Of a DNA stretch of 13,893 nt, positions 8,327 through 13,893 are shown piece after piece. How positions within the stretch are numbered: position 1 is the stretch's first letter; each line of letters begins with the position of its first letter. The translations under genes and the position numbers were made by a program. Under the pieces are notes generated by a model, which saw nothing but the letters and a program-made list of their open reading frames with translations, was not told where the DNA came from and made no database searches. Source of the stretch: Chloroflexota bacterium (GTDB taxonomy: Bacteria; Chloroflexota; Limnocylindria; Limnocylindrales; CSP1-4); contig JAJYMP010000263.1 of NCBI GenBank assembly GCA_021786915.1, forward strand, positions 1 through 13,893, written 5' to 3'.

Positions 8327-8333
8327 CTCCCTT
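8327..8333 (-). promoter_or_regulatory. Ribosome binding site AAGGGAG that fixes the GTG start of qatB
   Basis: On the minus strand AAGGGAG is followed by four bases and then GTG at 8322. It lies in the 27-nt gap after the qatA stop, so qatB can initiate on its own, unlike qatC and qatD, which rely on overlapping stop/start codons. Confidence 0.55.
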
Positions 8334-8349
8334 CTGCGAGCGGCGTGAC

Positions 8350-10146
8350 CTACTTGAGGGCAGCCTTGGCTGCCTTGGCGACAGGCGCATCCGAGGCTGC
8401 CCAGCCCCCGAGCAGATTCGCGAGATCCTGGGGCATGGGCTTGAACTGGACCCCGAAGCCGAGCACGAGCGCCGGCGGCATGTTCGCCGGTGGGATGCGC
8501 GCGAGGCGCTGCGCGAACTCCGGCACGAGCGTCGGGTCAATCCCGGCCATCTCAGCGGCACTCTTCATGGCGGCGCCGCGGGGAGCGCTCTCGGCACGTT
8601 CCATCAGGCGGTCGAAGACGACCGTCTTCTCCTCCGCCACGAGGGTTGCGAACTCGGCGATCGCGGCCTTCCTCGTCCGTTCGACCTCGTCGCCGAGGCG
8701 CGCGAGGAGCTGCTGCATCGCCGGCCCGAGCCTCGCCTCAGACATGCTCTGGACGAGGCGCTCTCGCGAGAAGTAGAAGTATGGCCCAAGGTCCTCCTTG
8801 GCCAGCGGGGGATCCAGCCGGACCCACTCGGCGAGTCGCTCCGTGCCGAGCCACCTGGTCGCCTCGTCGGTGACCTCGCCTTCTCCGCCGGCGGCTGCCT
8901 GCTCGATGGCTGCCAGGGGCGCGGCCATCCCCTTGCCCTCGGCCTGCCACCTGAACAGGGTCTCGAATGCCACCAAGTCGACCTGCTCGAGGACGCCCAT
9001 CTTGGCGAGCACCGCAACGTCGAGCGGCACGCCGCGGCGCTGCGCCGCGTGATGCCGGAGCATGACCGTGTTGAGGAAGCGCTTGATCTGGCGGGGGTTG
9101 CCGCGCAGCCGCCGCGAGAGGGGCGGCGAGATCTGCCGCGCGATCGCAAGGGACCGCGCGAGGTCACCTGGCAACGTGCCGCCCAGTGCCTCGGTCGCGA
9201 TCCCCTCGTTCATCGCGATGGCCAGGTACGCGCTCTCGCGCTGCTTCCTGGCCGCCTCGCGGAGGGCGTCGATCTCCGCGTCCGCCAGGTTGGAGACCTC
9301 GGCGAGCAGCAGGTTGATGTAGGTCTGGGCGTCGTTCGTCGAGAGCGGCGGCACGACGATCCTGGTCTGGATGAGCTTCTCGAAGTAGTCCCCACCGAGC
9401 GTTGGGTAATCGCGGCTCACGGACGGGAACCGCCGCGTGATCGCGTCTCGCACGATGCGCTCGTCGGCGGCCACCACGTAGGCCGTCTTCTTGACGTGCA
9501 GGAACAGCCGGATGGCCTCGAAGGTCTCGATGATCGTCGGGGGCAGGCAGCGGTCGAGGTCGTCGATGAAGACGACGAGGCGATCCACGTCCTCGAGCCC
9601 TTCGAGCAGAGTCTCGAAGTCGGCCCGGAACTCCGCGACCGACGCATAGGCCGGCTCTCTGGCGGCCTCGCTCGCCTCGGCATCACCCTTGCTCTTCAGA
9701 TAGCCGAGACCTATGAAGGCCGTAGGGTCGATCGGGATTCCGGCGTGCGCTGCGATCCCCGCACGGGCGACGGCGCCGGCCACCGTGAACCAGTTGACTC
9801 GGCCCACGAGCTTCGCGAGCAGCGCCCGAGACCTCTCCTGGACCGTCGTATCCGCCTCGACCGCGGGGTCCAGGGCCGTCATGACCGCCTGCATGAGCGC
9901 GGTCTTGACGTCCTCGAACCCCTCGAACTGCCAGGGGCTGAACTCGACGACCACGGACCGCTTCGCCTCGTCGGCGCGCAGCATCTTGGCGGTCATCTTG
10001 AGGAGGCTGCTCTTGCCGGATCCCCAGTCGCCGCTTACACCGACGGTGATTGGCAGGAGCCGCGGCTCGCACAGGACCGTGATCAGCTCGTCGGCGAGGT
10101 AGTCGAACCCGAGCAGGTCGATGTCGGTCTCGTTGTCAGCCCACAT
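8350..10146 (-). CDS. qatA: QatA, KAP-family P-loop ATPase of the QatABCD anti-phage system
   Basis: This 598-residue protein is a KAP-type NTPase. It shows Walker A GDWGSGKSS at 39-47, the KAP signature VVVEFSPWQFEG at 65-76, and Walker B VVFIDDLDRC at 191-200, followed by PPTIIETFEAIRLFL and the sensor-like strand AYVVAADERIV. A weakly hydrophobic insert sits near residues 118-150, where KAP ATPases often carry membrane hairpins; here it is broken by Pro and charged residues, so membrane insertion is uncertain. The C-terminal ~200 residues are helical. The start ATG 10146-10144 has GGAGG five bases upstream. As first gene of the operon it likely supplies ATP-driven sensing or switching for the nuclease and QueC-like subunits. 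That role is inferred from STAND/KAP biology. The stop TAG is followed by a 27-nt gap before qatB. Confidence 0.93.
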   Translation of the reverse strand: MWADNETDIDLLGFDYLADELITVLCEPRLLPITVGVSGDWGSGKSSLLKMTAKMLRADEAKRSVVVEFSPWQFEGFEDVKTALMQAVMTALDPAVEADTTVQERSRALLAKLVGRVNWFTVAGAVARAGIAAHAGIPIDPTAFIGLGYLKSKGDAEASEAAREPAYASVAEFRADFETLLEGLEDVDRLVVFIDDLDRCLPPTIIETFEAIRLFLHVKKTAYVVAADERIVRDAITRRFPSVSRDYPTLGGDYFEKLIQTRIVVPPLSTNDAQTYINLLLAEVSNLADAEIDALREAARKQRESAYLAIAMNEGIATEALGGTLPGDLARSLAIARQISPPLSRRLRGNPRQIKRFLNTVMLRHHAAQRRGVPLDVAVLAKMGVLEQVDLVAFETLFRWQAEGKGMAAPLAAIEQAAAGGEGEVTDEATRWLGTERLAEWVRLDPPLAKEDLGPYFYFSRERLVQSMSEARLGPAMQQLLARLGDEVERTRKAAIAEFATLVAEEKTVVFDRLMERAESAPRGAAMKSAAEMAGIDPTLVPEFAQRLARIPPANMPPALVLGFGVQFKPMPQDLANLLGGWAASDAPVAKAAKAALK

Positions 10147-10397
10147 GGTCTCCTCCGAGGGCCGCAGCGCCGCCGCCAGCGACCGTCATGGGCAAGCCCA
10201 ACAGCGGTGCATCCCGGTCAATCGGGGTCACTCCTCGGATTCGACATCGGGCCACTTCGGCATCCCCTCTGTCCGCTGCGCGGGCACAACCGTGCATCTA
10301 GGACGGACCGTGATCATGAGGCACGCATCCGAGTGCCGTTCGGCCGTATCTACGCTCACGAGCGCGAAGGTTCGAGCACAGTCATGATCAGGCGGCG

Positions 10398-10415
10398 CTG
10401 CGACACTCTGCGACA
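10398..10415. repeat. Tandem 8-bp direct repeat CTGCGACA, 10-bp period
   Basis: CTGCGACA occurs at 10398-10405 and 10408-10415, one helical turn apart, just left of the CGTGACA palindrome. It may be part of an operator cluster for the Phd-like proteins encoded 155 bp downstream. Confidence 0.4.
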
Positions 10416-10419
10416 GGCT

Positions 10420-10440
10420 CGTGACACGTTGACTGTCACG
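10420..10440. promoter_or_regulatory. Putative operator palindrome CGTGACA-n7-TGTCACG
   Basis: CGTGACA (10420-10426) and TGTCACG (10434-10440) are perfect inverted arms with a 7-nt spacer that contains TTGAC. The arm length and spacing fit a site for a dimeric DNA-binding protein. Phd/YefM-type antitoxins bind palindromes upstream of their own genes, so the downstream double-Phd proteins are candidate ligands. Assignment is inference. Confidence 0.4.
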
Positions 10441-10569
10441 GTATCGCTTGGACAAACGACGCAGAAGCCAGTGGCACTCGGCCCTAGCTGGTTGGCTCCG
10501 CCCCCGCGGTTTGGCGTCTGTACACAATCTGTCTTGACGCACGTCCATACTCGAGCGCAGAGTGCCGAC

Positions 10570-10875
10570 ATGCAGAACGTGATTGGCATCCGGACTCTTC
10601 GGCGGGGCGTCAACGGGGCGCTCCTGCGCGTGGCGCGCGGCGAGACGATCGTCCTCGTGCGGCACGGGCGGCCGGTCGCGATCCTCCGGCCCCTCGGCGA
10701 GGGCGAGCTGTACCGGCGGGTGTCGGTGACAACCTTCCGGCGGAACCTGCGGCGGGCCGTGCTGGTGTCGCACCGCCGCCCGATCACGCTCACCTGGTAC
10801 GGCGACGGGGCCGCGGTGCTGGCGCCCGTCCCGCCCGAGCTCGAGCTCGAGTACGAGGAGGACGAGCTCCTGTGA
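10570..10875 (+). CDS. Double Phd/YefM-like antitoxin-fold protein, 101 residues
   Basis: The ATG at 10570 is the first start giving a sensible protein; the same frame is open far upstream only because it is antisense to qat genes. Two Phd-like units are seen. Residues 5-44 (IGIRTLRRGVNGALLRVARG, then IVLVRHGRPVAILRPLGE) match the usual helix, 'GE.i.i.r.GrPvAvL' turn and strand. Residues 51-87 (VSVTTFRRNLRRAVL, then ITLTWYGDGAAVLAPVP) are a more diverged copy. The tail is strongly acidic (ELELEYEEDELL). Single Phd/YefM antitoxins are ~80-90 residues with one such domain and a toxin-binding tail. No toxin gene follows; the next gene is another double-Phd protein, with a GTGA overlap. The most likely role is a DNA-binding regulator of the transfer operon. 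No clear Shine-Dalgarno sequence is visible. Confidence 0.75.
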   Translation: MQNVIGIRTLRRGVNGALLRVARGETIVLVRHGRPVAILRPLGEGELYRRVSVTTFRRNLRRAVLVSHRRPITLTWYGDGAAVLAPVPPELELEYEEDELL

Positions 10876-11474
10876 CCGCCGGCGGGATGATCCAGGCGCT
10901 CGGGATGCGCGAGGTCCGCGAGAGGATGCGCGCGGTCGTGGCGCGGGTCGAGGCGGGCGAGGCCCTCGTGGTGCTCCGCGACGGGCAGCCGGCCGCGGTG
11001 ATGCTCGGCTTCGCCGAGGGGCAGCGCTGGCAGCAGGTCGAGCGGTCGCTGTCCTCGCTCCACGGCCTCGAGCTGTACCCGGAGCTGGCGCGCGACACGG
11101 CCGAGCTGGCGCGGCTGGTTCGGCGCGAGACAAGGCCGTCGGCCAGCGCGATCCGCCATCTGGCCGAGCAGCCTCGCGACATCCTGGCGCCGCTGCGGAC
11201 TATGGGGATCACCGACGCCCGGGCCGGGTTCGCGACGCTGCTCGACGAGGTCGGGCGGGGGCGGACGATGACGATCGTGTCGAGCGGCCGGTTCGCGGCC
11301 ACGCTCGTCGCGCCGCGCGAGTTCGACCGCCTCCGCGCGCTCGACCGCACGGTGGGCTGGTTCCGGTCCGCGGGGCTCGACCTCGCGGCCGCGGACGATG
11401 CCGCGATCGCCGCCTTCGTCCGCGACTTCGCGGCGCGGTCGGCGGCGGCCGGTGCCGAGCAGGCGGCGGGGTAG
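10872..11474 (+). CDS. Second Phd/YefM-like protein with two antitoxin-type domains, 200 residues
   Basis: GTG 10872 overlaps the previous stop (GTGA); an internal ATG at codon 6 is an alternative. The first Phd-like unit is residues 6-50 (MIQALGMREVRERMRAVVAR, then ALVVLRDGQPAAVMLGF). The second is 111-158 (MGITDARAGFATLLDEVGRG, then MTIVSSGRFAATLVAPREFDRL), which is closer to the canonical YefM pattern, including the trailing FDRL helix. About 60 residues of charged helix join them, and a further helical tail reaches residue 200. With its partner this makes four antitoxin-type domains in two coupled genes and no RelE/Doc/VapC-type toxin. ATG of the pilin gene follows two bases after the stop, tying it to the secretion genes. 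Regulatory function is inferred, not shown. Confidence 0.75.
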   Translation: MTAGGMIQALGMREVRERMRAVVARVEAGEALVVLRDGQPAAVMLGFAEGQRWQQVERSLSSLHGLELYPELARDTAELARLVRRETRPSASAIRHLAEQPRDILAPLRTMGITDARAGFATLLDEVGRGRTMTIVSSGRFAATLVAPREFDRLRALDRTVGWFRSAGLDLAAADDAAIAAFVRDFAARSAAAGAEQAAG

Positions 11475-11476
11475 CG

Positions 11477-11872
11477 ATGGGCGCGAGCGGGGGGACGAGG
11501 CGGGTCCGGCGCAGCCGCACGGCGCTGGTGCTGGCGGCCCTCGCGCTCCTGTGGCTGGCGGGCGCCTCGCCGAGCCTCGCGTCGGGCACCGTGCCGGCCG
11601 GGGCGAAGGAGGCGCTGGCGCCCGTCACCAAGATGATCGCGACGCTGGTGGCGATCGCGATCGGCCTGGGCGTGGCGGTCTGCGGCGCGGTGATCGTGTG
11701 GGGCGGCATCGAGAAGACGCTCGCGGGCGCGAACCAGGACGCCGAGCACCGCGCCACGCGGCGGATCCAGAACGGGATCCAGGGCCTGGTCTGGATGATC
11801 CTCGCGAGCGTGATCGTGTCCACGATCACCGCCATCGCCGTGGCCTACGGCCTCATCGACACGCCCTTCTAG
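11477..11872 (+). CDS. VirB2/TrbC-like pilin of a type IV secretion system
   Basis: This 131-residue membrane protein has the layout of VirB2/TrbC pilins. A basic N-terminus (RRVRRSR) and hydrophobic signal segment (ALVLAALALLWLAGASPSLAS) have a plausible cleavage after about residue 35. A hydrophobic span follows at ~52-76 (MIATLVAIAIGLGVAVCGAV, then IVWGGI). A charged loop (KTLAGANQDAEHRATRRIQN) leads to a second span at ~103-126. The loop's RIQNGIQG segment is reminiscent of TrbC-like proteins. It follows the double-Phd gene by two bases and precedes a VirB6-like gene by 11 nt. The processed subunit would sit in the membrane and form the extracellular conduit. Family assignment is by topology and context rather than a diagnostic motif. 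Confidence 0.75.
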   Translation: MGASGGTRRVRRSRTALVLAALALLWLAGASPSLASGTVPAGAKEALAPVTKMIATLVAIAIGLGVAVCGAVIVWGGIEKTLAGANQDAEHRATRRIQNGIQGLVWMILASVIVSTITAIAVAYGLIDTPF

Positions 11873-11883
11873 GCCGGACCGCG

Positions 11884-13026
11884 ATGCAGACGACCCGGGG
11901 CCTGGTCCCCCCTGCCCTCCGGACCCTCCGTCCCCTCCCGGCCCGGCCGCGGGCCCCCCGCGGCGTGCCGCCCGCCGCCCTGGCAATGCTCGCCCTCGCG
12001 GCCATCGGGCTGCTGCTCGCCGGGGTGGGACGGCCGGCCGCGGAGCAGCCCGAGACGACGGCCGCGGTTCCGACACCAAGCCTGGCGGTGTCAGCCGTCG
12101 GCGCGATCCCGGTCATCGGCGACCCGGTCCGCGACCTCACGGTCTGGTACTCGGACCGCGTGGCGGACGCCGACCGGGCTGCGCTCGACAACCTGCGCGG
12201 CCAGCTCCTCACGCCGGTCGACCCGCTGGCCGACGGCGTGACCCGGACGCTGTACGGCCCGATGGTGCTCGTCACCCTGCCGCTTCTCACCTTCGGCGGC
12301 CTGATCCTCGGCTTCCTGATCATGACCAGCCGGACGAGCGGGGAGGGCGCGTACGCCGTCCGCTCGACCACCCCGCGGTACGTCGCCGCCGCCGTCCTCG
12401 CGATCCTCGGGATCTTCCTCGCCTCGGTGCTCGCGCAGTTCACCGCGGCGCTCGACGGCGCGATGATCGGCGTGTCGCTCCCGGCTGGGTCGGTCGGCGG
12501 CCCGGCGGCGTGGCCGTCGGGCGGCGGCGTGTTCACCGTCCTCGCGCAGGGCGGCTTCGACCCGTCCCTCGGGCAGGGCCCGGACAACTGGAACGACGGC
12601 GCCTGGCTGTCGTCGGGCCTGCTCGGCGGGATCCTGCTCACCGCGCTCGGGATGGCGGCCTGGGTCATCGGCATGCTCGAGCGCCTGCTGGTGATCGTCG
12701 GGCCCCTGTGCCTCGCCGCCTACGCGATGCCGGCGACGGCGCGGGTGACGTCGGTCTGGCTGCGCGCGCTCCTGGCGGTGCTCGCGGTGCGCTTCGCGTG
12801 GACGGTGACCTTCGTCCTGTTCAGTCTCGTGGCGCTGCCGCACGTCGGCCCGTCCGGGGCCCCGCCCACCGTGGCGGACACGAACGTCCTGCTGGGGCTC
12901 GCCGCGGGAGCCGCGGCGATGATGCTCGGGCTGCCGCTCGTGCTGGGCCCGGTGGCCATGGCCGGGCCGCAGTCGCTCGAGCTCCGCGAGCTGGCCTCGA
13001 CGCTCGCCCTGCTGCGGTACGCCTGA
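11884..13026 (+). CDS. VirB6/TrbL-like multi-spanning membrane protein of a type IV secretion system
   Basis: The product is 380 residues from ATG 11884, 11 nt after the pilin stop; the frame is open further upstream, but that part is antisense/shadow sequence over the pilin gene. Hydrophobic spans fall at about residues 31-49, 126-147, 166-187, 244-263, 268-285, 292-317 and 335-359. A ~75-residue polar segment (residues ~50-125) follows the first span, and a Gly/Pro/Trp-rich loop (~195-243) separates the third and fourth. This is the usual plan of VirB6/TrbL inner-membrane channel proteins, whose sequences are poorly conserved. It is followed by the PrgI-like gene after two bases, all in one operon. 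No enzymatic motif is seen. Other polytopic transfer proteins of Gram-positive elements are possible, so the name is provisional. Confidence 0.7.
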   Translation: MQTTRGLVPPALRTLRPLPARPRAPRGVPPAALAMLALAAIGLLLAGVGRPAAEQPETTAAVPTPSLAVSAVGAIPVIGDPVRDLTVWYSDRVADADRAALDNLRGQLLTPVDPLADGVTRTLYGPMVLVTLPLLTFGGLILGFLIMTSRTSGEGAYAVRSTTPRYVAAAVLAILGIFLASVLAQFTAALDGAMIGVSLPAGSVGGPAAWPSGGGVFTVLAQGGFDPSLGQGPDNWNDGAWLSSGLLGGILLTALGMAAWVIGMLERLLVIVGPLCLAAYAMPATARVTSVWLRALLAVLAVRFAWTVTFVLFSLVALPHVGPSGAPPTVADTNVLLGLAAGAAAMMLGLPLVLGPVAMAGPQSLELRELASTLALLRYA

Positions 13027-13028
13027 CG

Positions 13029-13893
13029 GTGGGCCGCCTCGTCGACGTCCCGGAGAACGCGGTCCGCGAGGAGCCGCTCGCGTTCGGGCTCACCGTCGCG
13101 CAGCTCCTCGTGTGCGGCGCCGCGGTCGCGGTCGGCGCCCTCCTCGACCTGCTCCCGCTCTGGCTGCCGATTCGCGTTGTGCTGATCCTCGTGGCCGCGG
13201 GGCCGGTGCTGGTGGCCGCGATCCTCCCGGTCCGCGGCGAGCCCGCGTACCGCTGGGCCGTCCGCGCCCTCCGGTACTGGCGCAGCCCGCGCGTGCTGCA
13301 GGTGAGCGGGGCGGAAGCCGCAGGTAAGGGGGAGATAAGTGGGGTTCGCCACGATGCGCAGGTCGATGACGCGCCGGGAGGGGTCGTGGACAGCTGGGCA
13401 GACGGGAAGGCCACAGGGGACCCGGTCCCCGCGCGGGAGCCGGGCCAGGCCGGGCCGGCGCCGGCACCCGCTGCGCTCGCGCGCCTGCGGGTCGTCGAGC
13501 CCGAGGCGGACGGGGCCGCGACGCCTGCGGGCGACCCGACCGTGGTGGCCGCACCCGAGCGCCCGCACCCCGCCCCGCACGCCCTGCCCACGATGCGCGT
13601 GGTCGCGGTCGCTGGCTTCGCGGGCGGGACCGGGCGGACGACGCTCGCGGCCGAGGTCGCGACGCTCGTGGCGGCGTCCGCGAGGATCCGCGTCCCCGAC
13701 GGCTCGGAGCGGGCGGTCCGCGTCCTGCTCCTGGACGCCGCGCGGCTCGCGAGCGCCGCGGGCCTGCGCCTGGGGCTGCCCCCGGCCGCCATCGCCGCCT
13801 CCCGCAACCACCGCCTCTGGCGCGACCCCTCCGCGGTCGCCGAGGCCGCGGCCCGGACGCCCTGGGGCGCGGACGTGCTCACCCTGCCGCCGC
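13029..13893 (+). CDS. PrgI-like membrane domain fused to a ParA/MinD-like ATPase domain, 3'-truncated by the window edge
   Basis: The frame is open from GTG 13029 to the window end (288 codons) with no stop. Residues 1-90 fit PrgI-family transfer proteins: VDVPENAVREEPLAFGLTVAQ, two membrane spans at about 22-40 and 47-67, then a cytoplasmic stretch PAYRWAVRALRYWRSPRVL. A Pro/Ala-rich linker runs ~91-187. From 188 a P-loop fold begins: MRVVAVAGFAGGTGRTTLA (GGTGRTT at 199-205), then VRVLLLDAARLASAAGLRLGL, which matches the ParA/MinD strand after the P-loop. The lysine of GK[ST] is replaced by Arg, and the upstream 'signature' lysine of KGGxGK is Ala. PrgI proteins of conjugative elements are normally stand-alone and ~100-130 residues, so the fusion is unusual. 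It lies two bases after the VirB6-like gene. Nucleotide hydrolysis is doubtful with this P-loop. Confidence 0.75.
   Translation, partial: MGRLVDVPENAVREEPLAFGLTVAQLLVCGAAVAVGALLDLLPLWLPIRVVLILVAAGPVLVAAILPVRGEPAYRWAVRALRYWRSPRVLQVSGAEAAGKGEISGVRHDAQVDDAPGGVVDSWADGKATGDPVPAREPGQAGPAPAPAALARLRVVEPEADGAATPAGDPTVVAAPERPHPAPHALPTMRVVAVAGFAGGTGRTTLAAEVATLVAASARIRVPDGSERAVRVLLLDAARLASAAGLRLGLPPAAIAASRNHRLWRDPSAVAEAAARTPWGADVLTLPP

Larger units (their letters stand above)
10147..10569. other. 423-bp divergent intergenic control region between qatA and the double-Phd genes
   Basis: This region must hold the leftward qat promoter and the rightward promoter of the phd/transfer operon. I see the qatA ribosome site (GGAGG on the minus strand at 10156-10152), two 8-bp direct repeats (10398-10415), a 7-bp-arm palindrome (10420-10440) and a distant 9-bp inverted repeat (10311-10319 with 10382-10390). 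TTGACG at 10534-10539 resembles a -35 box, but no convincing -10 lies at the right distance. Short ORFs here lack ribosome sites and are not called. The region looks less GC-rich than the genes to its right. Confidence 0.6.

Noticed and set aside
10228..10317. 29-codon minus-strand ORF upstream of qatA
   Set aside because: It has a sensible composition but no ribosome binding site and no coupling to qatA. Support is too weak to call it a gene.
7582..10569. Upstream extension of the first Phd-like protein to over 1000 residues
   Set aside because: The extension is antisense to qatA and qatB. Only the part from ATG 10570 has a recognisable fold.
10511..10569. Sigma-70-type promoter at TTGACG (10534) for the double-Phd genes
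   Set aside because: A -35-like hexamer exists, but no acceptable -10 lies 16-18 bp downstream before the start codon.
12720..13811. Minus-strand frame of 363 codons over the VirB6-like and PrgI-like genes
   Set aside because: Low-complexity antisense product. The plus strand carries membrane spans and a P-loop pattern in consecutive, closely spaced genes.
1..13893. CRISPR arrays, tRNA/rRNA genes, insertion sequences
   Set aside because: Reading through the window I found no spaced repeat array, no cloverleaf-like tRNA sequence, no rRNA segment, and no transposase or terminal inverted repeat pair.

Overview
The window reads as high-GC bacterial DNA. Codons in hsdR and in the right-hand transfer genes end almost always in G or C, GTG starts are common, and most genes are packed with 1-4 bp overlaps. 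A conjugation block with a PrgI-type membrane protein and a VirB2/TrbC-like pilin would suit an actinomycete or a high-GC Chloroflexota member carrying an integrative/conjugative element. This phylum guess is inference; no rRNA or other phylogenetic marker is present.

Left region (1-5430, + strand): the C-terminal ~791 codons of a type I restriction motor subunit (hsdR, start outside the window). Three reading frames follow, each joined to the one before by a 4-bp ATGA or GTGA overlap: a small TIR/DUF4062-like gene interrupted by one in-frame amber codon, a ~770-residue all-helical protein with HEAT-like repeats at its C-terminus, and a tentative 49-codon ORF. Codon use changes abruptly at the end of hsdR, so this cassette looks like foreign cargo attached to the restriction operon. 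I cannot match it to a described system, and it is the best candidate for something new.

Middle region (5538-10146, - strand): a complete QatABCD anti-phage locus read right to left. It holds a KAP-family P-loop ATPase (qatA), the poorly characterised QatB, a QueC-like PP-loop protein (qatC) and a TatD-like metal-dependent nuclease (qatD). The last three overlap by 4 bp. A perfect 10-bp-stem hairpin at 5415-5445 separates this operon from the convergent left operon.

Right region (10570-13893, + strand): after a 423-bp divergent intergenic stretch with operator-like repeats come two overlapping genes, each encoding two Phd/YefM-like antitoxin domains and with no toxin beside them. They are followed by a pilin-like small membrane protein, a multi-spanning VirB6/TrbL-like channel protein, and the start of a protein fusing a PrgI-like membrane domain to a ParA/MinD-like ATPase domain with an altered P-loop. 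The simplest reading is a defence island (restriction, unknown cassette, Qat) next to the transfer operon of a conjugative element. The double-Phd proteins would be its likely DNA-binding regulators.
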